Shown here: one piece after another, positions 17,242 to 25,740 of the stretch | How positions within the stretch are numbered: position 1 is the stretch's first letter | How the letters are laid out: every line of letters starts with the position of its first letter | Assembly: GCF_009758175.1 (NCBI RefSeq) | Contig: NZ_WRPM01000068.1 | Location: forward strand, 1-64,000 | Length of the DNA: 64,000 nucleotides | Direction: 5' to 3' | Source of the DNA: Nesterenkonia alkaliphila | GTDB lineage: Bacteria > Actinomycetota > Actinomycetes > Actinomycetales > Micrococcaceae | Made by a program: the position numbers and the translations under genes | The notes under the pieces: generated by a model | What the model saw: the letters and a program-made list of their open reading frames with translations, nothing else | Database searches by the model: none | Told to the model about the DNA's origin: nothing

Positions 17242-18149
17242 CGGTCAGCCTCCTCGGCAGTAGTCTGTGCAGCAGTGTGTGTCCCAGAGGTAGTCAGATG
17301 GACCACCAGCTCCTGGAGCGAGACCGGCACCATGTCCAGGTCCAGCTCCCGCACCCGTTGGCGCTCTTCATCGGTCAATGCACCCATTACCGTGGTGCGC
17401 ACCATCCGGCCCAGCGCCTCGTGGGCCAGAACTTCACGGCCGGCCGTGATCTCATTGACCGCCTCAGCCCGGCCCATCAGGGTCACCGCGCGATCGCGCA
17501 GCGACTCTGCGGGCTCATCAAGCACAATCCGGCCCCTATCGATGAGCACCACGTTCTCGATCAGATGGGCAATCTCATCGATCAGGTGGCTGGAGAGCAC
17601 GATGGTCCGCGGATGCTGCGCATAGTCCTCCAGCAGCCGGTCATAGAAGACTTTGCGGGCCACGGCGTCCAGGCCCATATAGGGCTCGTCGAAGAACGTG
17701 ACCTCAGCGCGGCTGGCGATCCCTATGATCACCGCAACTGCCGAGCGCTGACCGCGCGACATCTTCTTCACCCTGGTCTTCTTGGGCACCGCGAAGTCCT
17801 CGCAGAGCCGGTGGCACAGCTCCCAGTCCCAGTTGGGAAATGCCTGGGAGGCTGCGTTGAAGGCGTGGTGGGCCTTGGCATCGTCGGGGTATTTCTGGTC
17901 CTCCCGCACAAAGCAGATCTTGGGCAGCACCTGCTCATTCTCATGAGGATGCTGGCCGAAGACTCTCACCTCGCCCCCCGAGGGCCATTCTTGGGCGGTG
18001 ATGATGGACATCAGTGTGGTCTTGCCGGCGCCATTACGGCCCAGCAGCCCATGGATCATATCCTTCTCAAGAGTCAGGTCTGTGGGGTGAAGCGCCACGG
18101 TGCTGCCGTATCGCCGGGTCAAGCCCCGCGTCTCGATGACGTTGCTCAC
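17238..18149 (-). CDS. ABC transporter ATP-binding protein (YtrB-like)
   Basis: The 303-residue ATPase has Walker A GRNGAGKTT, a signature loop SRGQRSAV (variant of LSGGQ) and Walker B VTFFDEPYMGLD with the H-loop SSHLIDE. About 70 C-terminal residues follow the ATPase fold. It lies 32 bp after the gntR-type regulator and overlaps the permease gene. It powers export, or possibly self-protection, with the 16453-17241 protein. Confidence 0.9.
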   Translation of the reverse strand: MSNVIETRGLTRRYGSTVALHPTDLTLEKDMIHGLLGRNGAGKTTLMSIITAQEWPSGGEVRVFGQHPHENEQVLPKICFVREDQKYPDDAKAHHAFNAASQAFPNWDWELCHRLCEDFAVPKKTRVKKMSRGQRSAVAVIIGIASRAEVTFFDEPYMGLDAVARKVFYDRLLEDYAQHPRTIVLSSHLIDEIAHLIENVVLIDRGRIVLDEPAESLRDRAVTLMGRAEAVNEITAGREVLAHEALGRMVRTTVMGALTDEERQRVRELDLDMVPVSLQELVVHLTTSGTHTAAQTTAEEADR

Positions 18150-18181
18150 GGGATTCCTCTCACGTTGGGTCTGCGTTCTGC

Positions 18182-18565
18182 TTACGCCTGCTCGCGCAGC
18201 ATCTCTATGACGTTCTCCACCGAGAGCCCTATGTTCTGGGCCTCGGCAAGCATTGGTGCGAGGTAGTCACCGGCGAATGCTCGGCGGCGCTCGGCGCGCA
18301 GCCGCTCAGCAGCGCCGGCAGCCACAAACATGCCCAGCCCGCGCCGTTTGATGAGGATCTCGCGGTCAACCAAGAGGTTTATCCCCTTGGCCGCGGTGGC
18401 CGGATTGATCCGATGGAAGGCGGCGAGCTCATTGGTGGAGGGGGCACGTTCGCCCTCCGGGAGCGAACCGTCCAGCACAGATGCCTCGATCTCCTCGGCG
18501 ATCTGCACGAACAGTGGTCGACCCTCGTCCACAAGCTCACCTCCTTCTTCAGCTCCGGCCATCAT
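18182..18565 (-). CDS. GntR family transcriptional regulator, YtrA subfamily
   Basis: The 127-residue protein has a GntR winged helix (PLFVQIAEEIEASVLDGSLPEGERAPSTNELAAFHRINPATAAKGI read across residues 17-62) and only a short C-terminal dimerisation tail, as in YtrA. It heads the ABC operon and probably represses it. A perfect 8-bp inverted repeat (TGGTTCAT/ATGAACCA) lies 28 bp upstream. Two adjacent ATG codons (18565, 18562) make the exact start ambiguous. Confidence 0.9.
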   Translation of the reverse strand: MMAGAEEGGELVDEGRPLFVQIAEEIEASVLDGSLPEGERAPSTNELAAFHRINPATAAKGINLLVDREILIKRRGLGMFVAAGAAERLRAERRRAFAGDYLAPMLAEAQNIGLSVENVIEMLREQA

Positions 18566-18592
18566 CTCAGCTTGCCAACTCCACTACCTCAG

Positions 18593-18618
18593 TGGTTCAT
18601 TACTCTACTAATGAACCA
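18593..18618. promoter_or_regulatory. Operator-like inverted repeat upstream of the GntR gene
   Basis: TGGTTCAT-N10-ATGAACCA is a perfect 8-bp inverted repeat placed 28-53 bp upstream of the YtrA-type regulator. The spacing and position fit an autoregulatory operator of this subfamily. Confidence 0.6.
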
Positions 18619-18667
18619 TAGAACGACGGCGCCGTCAACTCCCCACCCAAAGACTCTGCAGACAAGC

Positions 18668-18703
18668 GAGCTGCCCGGGCCGATACAACGGCCCGGGCAG
18701 CTC
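18668..18703. terminator. Terminator at the end of the RiPP operon
   Basis: Fourteen-bp arms GAGCTGCCCGGGCC and their complement enclose an 8-nt loop, with TTTCGATTT following on the plus strand. It lies 31 bp after the last minus-strand gene of the RiPP operon and before the GntR operator, so it probably insulates the two units. Confidence 0.65.
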
Positions 18704-18733
18704 TTTCGATTTAGATACTTGAGAGGTGATCAG

Positions 18734-19129
18734 TCACCTCCGACGGTTCGCCAGCACTCCCGCCGCAAAGAAGGGCACTGCACTGAGCACAGCGCCGGCA
18801 ATCATCAGCCCCGTAGCCTCAGGGAACGGAAAACGCATCAGCACCGTAATCGCTACAAGCCCGAATGCCACAGGCGCCATAGCCATAAGTGCCTGTCTCC
18901 GCGGATGTTCGCGGCCCGGATTCCCGATCAGAATCGCCAGCACCAGGGCAGGGGCATATGCCGGCAGGATGGTCAGAATGAATTCCTGCCCAGGGGCATC
19001 GGAACCCAGTCCCATGGCAACAGCCACAAGAAAGGCAGTGGTCAACAGGCCCAGGATGGGGCCGATAATTGGCAGGAACCTCAGGCCCCTCTGCGTACTG
19101 TTTGACTGGGGTGCAACTTTCGTATCCAT
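18734..19129 (-). CDS. Small integral membrane protein, possible immunity factor
   Basis: The 131-residue protein has four predicted membrane segments (roughly residues 18-42, 50-68, 83-101 and 107-127) and no family that can be recognised. AGGA sits 7 nt before the ATG. It is the last gene of the RiPP operon, 40 bp after the ABC permease. Small membrane proteins in this position often protect the producer or assist export, but nothing in the sequence proves this. Confidence 0.6.
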   Translation of the reverse strand: MDTKVAPQSNSTQRGLRFLPIIGPILGLLTTAFLVAVAMGLGSDAPGQEFILTILPAYAPALVLAILIGNPGREHPRRQALMAMAPVAFGLVAITVLMRFPFPEATGLMIAGAVLSAVPFFAAGVLANRRR

Positions 19130-19169
19130 TTTCTTATCCTTTCACTAATTCTTTTCTTTTCGTTCAAGA

Positions 19170-19931
19170 TTACGCGGATTCCCCGCCTTGATCCCAGCGG
19201 AAGGAGACCATTGCTACGGCGATCGCCACTACGGCACTGGCGGCGACCACCACTGCAGAGAGCCATGCCGGGTGAATGGGCTCCGCGCCGGTCACCTGCG
19301 TGGCCAGCAGGTCCGCGAAGAATGTTGTCGGCAGCAGCTCCAGCACATTGGCCAGGCCCTCTGGCAGCAGCCACAGCGGGATTGCCAAGCCGCTGAGGAA
19401 GAGGGTGCCCAGCTGGATAAAGGTGCCGATATGGGTGGCCATATCCGGGGAGCTGAGGAGTCCGCCCAGGATGTAACCGATGCCTAAGAACATCGCCATA
19501 CCCAGCAGCGTGATGCCGAAAAGTAGTGGCAGGCTGCTCAACTCAACACTGCCGATAGCCACGGCGATCACCATCAGCAGCGCCAACTGGACCACTACCA
19601 TCACCACTCGAGTCGTCAGATGGGTCAGCACCAGTTGCCTGCGGCCCACGGGCGTGGTGCTCAACAGGCGCAGCAGCCCTGAGGATCGCATTCCGGCAAG
19701 CGGCCCAGCGGTGACCGTGAGAGCGGTGGAGGTCACGGCCAGGAAGATCGCCAGCGGTATCACCGTCTCGGTGAAATCCGGGGTGCCCGGCTCATCGGGC
19801 ATCAGGGCCCCCACTCCCAGGAAGGTGCCCAGCATGAAGAAGGGGAAGAACAGCGCAAACCAGAAGTACCTGGCATCACGGACCAGCTCCCGGGCATGCA
19901 GTTGGGTGAGCTCTTTGGTCATGGCCGACAT
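19170..19931 (-). CDS. ABC-2 type transporter permease of the RiPP operon
   Basis: The 253-residue protein has six hydrophobic helices, with the ABC-2 signature region GPLAGMRSSGLLRLLSTTPVGRRQLVLTHL read across residues 86-115. The start at the ATG at 19931 (MSAMTKEL) lies inside the end of the ATPase gene, overlapping by 56 bp. A longer open frame upstream is only the antiphase of that ATPase. Together with the ATPase it probably exports the mature peptide or confers immunity. Confidence 0.85.
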   Translation of the reverse strand: MSAMTKELTQLHARELVRDARYFWFALFFPFFMLGTFLGVGALMPDEPGTPDFTETVIPLAIFLAVTSTALTVTAGPLAGMRSSGLLRLLSTTPVGRRQLVLTHLTTRVVMVVVQLALLMVIAVAIGSVELSSLPLLFGITLLGMAMFLGIGYILGGLLSSPDMATHIGTFIQLGTLFLSGLAIPLWLLPEGLANVLELLPTTFFADLLATQVTGAEPIHPAWLSAVVVAASAVVAIAVAMVSFRWDQGGESA

Positions 19932-20919
19932 TACAGTGCTCCAATCTTTCTCGGTCGTTTGAGTCTTTATCAGGGGCGACTGCCGCGGCCGGGTTCTCCT
20001 GCGGGGCCATATCCCGGCCGGTGAGGGTACGGAATACTCCAGCCAGACCAGCCTCCCGAATGTGGATCTGGCGGGCCCGGATGTCAGTGAGGGCCCGCAG
20101 CGCAGCATCGGAGGATTGGGTGCGGAAGGAGATTCGGTTTCCCCCGGAGCCATGTGGTTCTGTGACCAGATCCGTTGCAAGCCGGGTGACCTCGGCGTGT
20201 TCCGCCTCCGCCGGCACCGTGGCCGAGATTTCCACCGCGGGGGCAAACTCAGTGATCAGGTACTCCGTGGTGTCGAAGGCCTCCAGTTTGCCCTGGTGCA
20301 TTATCGCCACTCGGTCGCTGAGCTCCTCAGCCTCCTCCATCAGGTGTGTGGAGAGCAGCACCGTGCCACCTTCGGCGCGGTACTGCTGGATGGTGCCCCA
20401 AAGGTCCTGGCGGGCATTGGGGTCCAACCCGGTGGTGGGCTCGTCCAGTACCAGCAGCTCCGGTTTGGAGACCAGAGCCAGCCCCACGAGGACTCGCTGG
20501 CGCTGCCCGCCGGAGAGTTTGGCAATCTTCACCTCCGCGGAGTCCTGCAGCCCCAACTGCCCGATGACGTGGTCCTCGGTATGGGCATCGGGGTAGAAGG
20601 AGGCCCAACAACGCAGCAGCTCGCGGACTGTCTGCCGGTCGAAGACTGTGGCATGCTGCGGCTGCACAGCCACCCGGCGTCGGATCTCATCGCGCTCAGA
20701 GAAGGGGTTGAGCCCCAATGTGCTGACTGTCCCGGAGGTGGGGCGGCGGAGTCCCACAATCATCTCCAGGGTGGTGGTCTTGCCGGCACCGTTGGGGCCC
20801 AGGAGGCTGATGATCTCACCACGGGAAATCTCCAGGCTGACACCATCAACTGCAGGCGCGTTCCGGTCTGGGTACTGCTTGGAAACTTCCTCCAGCCCGA
20901 GGATTGGTTGGTCAGTCAT
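19876..20919 (-). CDS. ABC transporter ATP-binding protein of the RiPP operon
   Basis: The 347-residue ATPase shows Walker A LGPNGAGKTT, signature KLSGGQRQRV, Walker B LLVLDEPTTGLD and the H-loop LLSTHLMEEAEELS, plus a C-terminal extension of about 120 residues typical of DrrA/CcmA-like drug exporters. ATG 20919 overlaps the stop of the upstream LanB elimination gene (TGATG), with GGAG 5 nt upstream. It energises the 19170-19931 permease. Confidence 0.92.
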   Translation of the reverse strand: MTDQPILGLEEVSKQYPDRNAPAVDGVSLEISRGEIISLLGPNGAGKTTTLEMIVGLRRPTSGTVSTLGLNPFSERDEIRRRVAVQPQHATVFDRQTVRELLRCWASFYPDAHTEDHVIGQLGLQDSAEVKIAKLSGGQRQRVLVGLALVSKPELLVLDEPTTGLDPNARQDLWGTIQQYRAEGGTVLLSTHLMEEAEELSDRVAIMHQGKLEAFDTTEYLITEFAPAVEISATVPAEAEHAEVTRLATDLVTEPHGSGGNRISFRTQSSDAALRALTDIRARQIHIREAGLAGVFRTLTGRDMAPQENPAAAVAPDKDSNDRERLEHCNVGHDQRAHPTACPGAGP

Positions 20920-21836
20920 CACTGCTCCTTCGGTTTATGGTCCTGGGCGGCGAGGAATCCGATCAGGCATTCCTCGGCAGGCATCAGTCCCCACCGGTTC
21001 ATATCCATGTGCATGAGCTCCAGCAGGAACCGGTGCGGGGCGATGAAGGGGGCGGCAGCCGTGGCGTGCTGAAAGGCCTGTGTCATCACGGAGACAAGAT
21101 CACCGATCCCTTCTATCTGCCGCTGACTCAGCTCAGCTTTGCTGATCGACCTCCTCAGCGTGGTCACATGCGCGCTGAAGTCCTCGCGCCTGGGCAGCAG
21201 GATGCGTAGCTGGGGCCCCCATTGTTTGCGGTGGGCAGACCAGAACGCGGACTGCTGCTCAGCTGAGGGCAATGCTGTTTGCACTAAACGCTGCTGGTAG
21301 TGGAAGGCCAGGGCGGCCCGCTGGGTGGGTTGGTGAAGGCTGGCGACCTCATGCTCCGCGCTCCAGCGGGAGGCGTAGTAGAAGAGGTCCAGGGCAGCCT
21401 CAAACCCTTTGGCACCGCCGTACTTCTCAAGCTCGGGGGAATAGGGCGCGGCACGGATTCCTCTGCCCCCGGACAGTTCTCCCAGGTCGGCCCCTGAGAT
21501 GAGGCGTGGTTCTTCGCCTGGGGCCGAAAGCTGGTGGATAAGTCGGTTCAGTTCAGGCAGGCGGGTGTGCACGGCGTCCAGGGAGTCCGGATCTGACTGG
21601 ATGCGCAGCCGGACATGGTGCCCATTGGTATCCAAGTACCGCATGAAGAACCACCGCTTGGCGGCCATCTCTTCAGCCCGTGCCCGGACCCAGGGGACCA
21701 CTGCCTGTACGGCCCGGTCCATGGATTTGGAGGATCCTGGATAGGCTCGCACAAACCACCAATCCTCTGAGGGCCGCTGCCCTCTGTGCGCTTTCAAGGT
21801 CTGATCAGTTGTCGGGGTCAGGGCTGCCACTGTCAT
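20919..21836 (-). CDS. LanB C-terminal-type protein (thiopeptide-type elimination domain)
   Basis: The 305-residue protein belongs to the SpaB_C/thiopeptide-type biosynthesis family, shown by WWFVRAYPG near the N-terminus and the RYLDTNGHHVRLRI motif. In split LanB systems this part removes glutamate from glutamylated Ser/Thr, leaving Dha or Dhb; homologues in thiopeptide pathways instead perform the [4+2] cycloaddition. As the only such protein here, and paired with the glutamylation protein by an ATGA overlap, elimination is the likelier role. Length matches TbtC-like proteins. Confidence 0.82.
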   Translation of the reverse strand: MTVAALTPTTDQTLKAHRGQRPSEDWWFVRAYPGSSKSMDRAVQAVVPWVRARAEEMAAKRWFFMRYLDTNGHHVRLRIQSDPDSLDAVHTRLPELNRLIHQLSAPGEEPRLISGADLGELSGGRGIRAAPYSPELEKYGGAKGFEAALDLFYYASRWSAEHEVASLHQPTQRAALAFHYQQRLVQTALPSAEQQSAFWSAHRKQWGPQLRILLPRREDFSAHVTTLRRSISKAELSQRQIEGIGDLVSVMTQAFQHATAAAPFIAPHRFLLELMHMDMNRWGLMPAEECLIGFLAAQDHKPKEQ

Positions 21837-24343
21837 GATGAACGCTCCTTTCCTGGTTTGGACCAATGCATGAGGGTGACGTGTTCGGTGGCGGTCCGGC
21901 GCCCCAGATCGTCCCGCTGGAGATGCTGATCCCGCTCCGGGAGGGCTTCCACGATGCGCACATGCTGGGTATCGGCTTCCAGCACCTGGTGCATGACCCG
22001 AACCGATATGGCGGAGGCCAACGAGACCCAGAGCGGTTTATGCTGAGTGCCCATTTTGGGTCGGAGGCCCGCGAGCTGGTGCACGAAGATCTCCTCGCTG
22101 ATGCCATGCTCGGTGCGGAACCGGTGGGCGCTGCGCAGCAGTTCGGCCTCAGAGCCGCCGGACTCCACACCCGGAAGCAGCCGCTTAGGCACAATCCAGG
22201 AATTGCGGCGGATCACCAGATTGCCGTCCTGAATCCGTGGCAGGTGCACGATGTCCTCACCGCAGAGCGGCATCAGGTCCTGAATCTTGGTCCCGGTGTA
22301 GTCGCAGTCATTCGAGGCATTGATCCATGGGTCAGCCAGGACTCCGAGGAACCGTTGGTAGCCGTGCAGGGCGTGTTTAGGAGTCAGACCCAGATAGGCC
22401 AGTCCGATGGGTTGGCCGGTCCGGTCAGTGAGGTTCAGGGTCTCGGTCACAGGGTCATGGACCAGCACAGTGTCTTCAATCCCCAGTCCGCCGTGCGCCG
22501 ATGGCTCCTTGGGCAGCCGCAGTGGGGGTAGGACCCCAGCGCATTGGGCTTGGGCAGTATTGGAGTCGTTCCATACGGTCAGCTCGTGAACGGGAGTGCT
22601 GCCCCATAGCTGGCGCACTCCGGCCCGCAGCTGATGGGTGAAGGCTTCACCCATCAGCTGGGCAAACCGCGCGTACAGGGAGCCTGTGCCGGTGCCCAGA
22701 TTGTTGACCACCAGCAGGGGATTCTGGTCCGGACTGCGCTCTGCCATCTGGTACATCACACCTACATGGGGTGGTGCGCTGGTCGGGCCGACGGGTTGCC
22801 ATGCCCGGCTCCCCGGGTCCTGGCGTGAGCGCATATCAGCGGCCTGGGCTGACTGCAGCTGTGGGTTCTGATCGCGTTCCATGCCGAGACTCATCAGGAA
22901 GGCCAAGGTGTTGGAAGTGGAACCGCCTTCACCGAACTGCTTAGTGAACTGGTCGATCATGAGGTCGTAGACGTGGGTTCTGAAGATGTGGGGACGGATT
23001 CTCCGGCCGAGCCTCTCCAGAGCGGCAGAGGTCTCAGAAGCAGCCGTGGGGTCATCAACCTGAAGGTCGGTCTCCCGGTCCTCATAGACGAACCCGCTAT
23101 GCCGCTTGGCGGCATCCATCTCGTCGAAGAGCCCGCTGACGGACTCGGCCATCTGAACGGAGTCCTGCAGCCGTTGGTGGGCGTCCGCGCCGGCGGCACG
23201 CTGCCCCCCCTCGGCCAGCAGGCGCATTTCTGAGACCGGAATCGGGGCGTCTGTGACCTGGTGGTCCTCAAGCACCCGGGTCAGCACCATCAGCGGGTCC
23301 TCGTGGCGCTGCCATGGGGTGTCCACGTAGATCAGACCCTGATCAAAGAGCCGGACGAATCTGCCGAGAGGATCGTCACCGCCGATCGTGTCCAGGACTT
23401 CCGTGAAGTGGAACCCTTGGCCTTGGTCTTCGCCGAAGAGTCCGTGCCAGGAGTTTCTCGGGTCCATTTCAATCACCCGGTCCTCACGCCATACGGCACC
23501 CCCGGCCGCGGTCAGTTCGGAGGCCAGCATCAGCCCCTTGGTTCCGCCGAGGCCATCCTCAACCAGCACCTGCGGTGAGGGGCGGTAGGTGAAGAGTCCA
23601 GCGGTACGTGGGTCACGGGCCAGGATCTGCAGAGCCCGGTAACCCATCTCGACGCTGGTGCGGCTCAACGCCCGGCCCTTGCCGCGCTCCCCGGCCCGCC
23701 CTACTGTGGTCAGGCCGGAGAACGGGCTGGTCTTGGCTGCAGTTCGTGAGACGTAGGAGACCAGCGTCTTCAGCTCTTTCTGAGTGGTCAGACGGTTCTG
23801 CTGGGGGCGTTTGTATCGGATCCAGTCCGGAGCGGCCAGTACCAGGGATTCAGCCAGACCTGGCCGGCGCACCGCGGTATGCAGAACCTCGATGGCGTGT
23901 TCACGCTCTGTCACCACCTGGCCCTCGAGCCGGTCCTTCAGCCTCTGCAGGTTGTTGTGCAGTTGCAGGTAGTGCTCTACGGCTCTGCGTGCGGGCTCGT
24001 CCAGATCCGCTGTGATCGCTAGGCTCTCTTCTGCGTTCCAGGGCAGCGGGGCCTGACGGTGCGCTGCCCGCTTACCGGCTAGCACTCTGCGCCGCCGCGC
24101 GGGATCCTCCATCATGGGAACCAGTTGGTAGCAGATTTCGCTGACTCGGTCGGCTGCACCCGGCAGGAGATCCTCGTAGTAGTAGATGTTCCGGAGGGTT
24201 TCGCGCAGTGCATCGGTGGCCAGGTCCAAGTCCTGGGCCGGCAGTCCAGCTACCCGGCCGATGACGGGGAAGGCATAACGGGGACAGGTGCTCTGCTGCG
24301 CAGTGGTCAGGGGTTCGTGGGTAAGTTGTGGGATGGCAGTCAT
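21833..24343 (-). CDS. LanB-type dehydratase, glutamylation (N-terminal) protein
   Basis: The 836-residue protein matches the Lant_dehydr_N family in length and layout (YYYEDLLPGAADRVSEICYQL, VSYVSRTAAKTSPFSGLTTVG, NDCDYTGTKIQDLMPLCGEDIVHLPRIQDGN read across short stretches). These enzymes use Glu-tRNA to glutamylate Ser and Thr of a precursor peptide. No elimination domain is fused; it is supplied by the next gene. ATG 24343 lies 1 bp after the M50 stop. Its upstream open frame is antiphase to the M50 gene and was excluded. Confidence 0.88.
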   Translation of the reverse strand: MTAIPQLTHEPLTTAQQSTCPRYAFPVIGRVAGLPAQDLDLATDALRETLRNIYYYEDLLPGAADRVSEICYQLVPMMEDPARRRRVLAGKRAAHRQAPLPWNAEESLAITADLDEPARRAVEHYLQLHNNLQRLKDRLEGQVVTEREHAIEVLHTAVRRPGLAESLVLAAPDWIRYKRPQQNRLTTQKELKTLVSYVSRTAAKTSPFSGLTTVGRAGERGKGRALSRTSVEMGYRALQILARDPRTAGLFTYRPSPQVLVEDGLGGTKGLMLASELTAAGGAVWREDRVIEMDPRNSWHGLFGEDQGQGFHFTEVLDTIGGDDPLGRFVRLFDQGLIYVDTPWQRHEDPLMVLTRVLEDHQVTDAPIPVSEMRLLAEGGQRAAGADAHQRLQDSVQMAESVSGLFDEMDAAKRHSGFVYEDRETDLQVDDPTAASETSAALERLGRRIRPHIFRTHVYDLMIDQFTKQFGEGGSTSNTLAFLMSLGMERDQNPQLQSAQAADMRSRQDPGSRAWQPVGPTSAPPHVGVMYQMAERSPDQNPLLVVNNLGTGTGSLYARFAQLMGEAFTHQLRAGVRQLWGSTPVHELTVWNDSNTAQAQCAGVLPPLRLPKEPSAHGGLGIEDTVLVHDPVTETLNLTDRTGQPIGLAYLGLTPKHALHGYQRFLGVLADPWINASNDCDYTGTKIQDLMPLCGEDIVHLPRIQDGNLVIRRNSWIVPKRLLPGVESGGSEAELLRSAHRFRTEHGISEEIFVHQLAGLRPKMGTQHKPLWVSLASAISVRVMHQVLEADTQHVRIVEALPERDQHLQRDDLGRRTATEHVTLMHWSKPGKERSS

Positions 24344-24344
24344 A

Positions 24345-25448
24345 TCAGCTGGTCCTTGCGATGATGTCTTGTACGGCTGTGTTGACGCCCTGGGTGAGCA
24401 GTGCCGCGATGAGCACCACATAGGCCGTGGAGACTGCGGCGTAGAGGATATAGGCACTTCTCTTCTGCCAGGTGAGGCGCTCCAGATGTCCCGGGACAGG
24501 TTTCTTGCCGAAGACTGACTTCAGGTAGGCGAAGGAGCGTCCCCGGAAGTCCACAGCGCCGGTTGCTGCCTCCAATGCGCTGTACCCGTCGCTGGGCAGC
24601 AGCGGATTGAGGTTGATCAGCAGGCCGATGAGTTGGAAGGTCAGCAGCAGCAGCAATGTGTCCTGCCAGAATCCAGAAGTGTAGAAGGCGGCGAGACCCA
24701 CCAGGCCGCAGAACACGCCATCTGAGGTGATGCCGGCCATGGCGATGGCAACTCTTGGCTTCCGGTCCCGCAGCCGATAGGCATCCGTGCGGTCCACATA
24801 CGCCACCGGCATGAACCAGAAGAGCATGGCGAATCCGAGGCCTCGTACTGGCACCCGCAGGATTTGGGCCACCAGGGCGTGTGCGGTTTCATGAAAGAGG
24901 ATGATCAGCAGCTGCAGGGCTGTGGCGGTGAACACCGGGCCGAGCTCAAGCGTTACCCAGGTACCGCCTTGGGTGAACAGTGCCCAGCCGCCGGTGAGGA
25001 ATCCGCTAACCGAGATCAGTGCCACCAGGCAGCCGAGCAGTCCTATCGGAGCTGCACGCAGCAGCCGGGCCACCGGTTCCAGAATCTTCGGCAGGCTGCG
25101 GGAGACCACAACTCTGGGCATCAGGCGTGAGGTCCGGAACCGTCCTTGACGTTCTCCGGCCTTGGGGAGTTCGGAGCCTTCAATCAGGCCGGAGCTGGTG
25201 AGATGCTCCAAAAAACGGTCCAGTTGGTGACGGAACGCTTCCCGCTGGGCGGGATCTTTGGCACGAACCAACTCGACGAGGTCCTCAGGGGTGTGCTGAC
25301 CGTCGAGCTTCTGCAGAATAGCTTGGCCGCTGCGGCTGACTCGGTGGTAGACGCCGGTAGCGGGATCATAGATCAGCGGCAGATCATCCATACCGGTGAT
25401 AAGTTCAAGCTCCTCCCGGAGCCGAGGTGCTGGGGTGACGGTCATCAT
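24345..25448 (-). CDS. M50 membrane metalloprotease with N-terminal PqqD-like domain
   Basis: Residues 1-100 look like a PqqD/RRE-type peptide-binding winged helix (PLIYDPATGVYHRVSRSGQAILQKL). The rest is a multi-spanning site-2-type protease with the zinc motif HETAH (His186, Glu187, His190) and a third ligand in NPLLPSDGY (Asp287). It probably recognises the leader and removes it at the membrane, or processes peptide before export. Two adjacent ATGs are possible starts. It lies just after the precursor genes. Confidence 0.85.
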   Translation of the reverse strand: MMTVTPAPRLREELELITGMDDLPLIYDPATGVYHRVSRSGQAILQKLDGQHTPEDLVELVRAKDPAQREAFRHQLDRFLEHLTSSGLIEGSELPKAGERQGRFRTSRLMPRVVVSRSLPKILEPVARLLRAAPIGLLGCLVALISVSGFLTGGWALFTQGGTWVTLELGPVFTATALQLLIILFHETAHALVAQILRVPVRGLGFAMLFWFMPVAYVDRTDAYRLRDRKPRVAIAMAGITSDGVFCGLVGLAAFYTSGFWQDTLLLLLTFQLIGLLINLNPLLPSDGYSALEAATGAVDFRGRSFAYLKSVFGKKPVPGHLERLTWQKRSAYILYAAVSTAYVVLIAALLTQGVNTAVQDIIARTS

Positions 25449-25492
25449 CAGTTCCCTGTCTTGGTGAGTCGGGCTGGACAGTAGAGGCGGGG

Positions 25493-25535
25493 CTTTGGCT
25501 GTCGCTGCGGCACTCTGCCGCAGCGACAGCCAAAG
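25493..25535 (-). terminator. Perfect 20-bp stem-loop between precursor genes and downstream enzymes
   Basis: Arms at 25493-25512 and 25516-25535 pair perfectly around a 3-nt loop. The structure begins 12 bp after the last precursor stop codon and ends 45 bp before the M50 gene. There is no U-tract, so partial readthrough or 3'-end stabilisation is expected. This would give much more precursor than enzyme message. Confidence 0.75.
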
Positions 25536-25547
25536 GACCCGGCAGGA

Positions 25548-25712
25548 TCAGCTGAAGGTAGAGGCGCTACCGACGCTGGCCGCGGAGCTGCCGGGGCAGG
25601 ATGCGGTGGAAGCGCTGGCGGCGGAGAACCAGCTGCCCAGGGCGCTGTCCTCCGGCATCTCCTCCACGGAGATTTCGTCAATGGCGTAGAGCTCGATCTC
25701 TTCGTTCTGCAT
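25548..25712 (-). CDS. RiPP precursor peptide 1
   Basis: This 54-residue peptide was read by hand. The leader is acidic (MQNEEIELYAIDEISVEEMP) and the core begins after AL near residue 25. The distal part of the core is SCPGSSAASVGSASTFS, with one Cys as the probable thiazole site and many Ser/Thr for oxazoles or dehydro-residues. An AAAGGA ribosome-binding site lies upstream. It shares the LYA leader motif with precursors 2 and 4 and the SCP core motif with all three others. Confidence 0.85.
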   Translation of the reverse strand: MQNEEIELYAIDEISVEEMPEDSALGSWFSAASASTASCPGSSAASVGSASTFS

Positions 25713-25740
25713 GATGGTTCCTTTCTTGGGGTTTTCGGGT

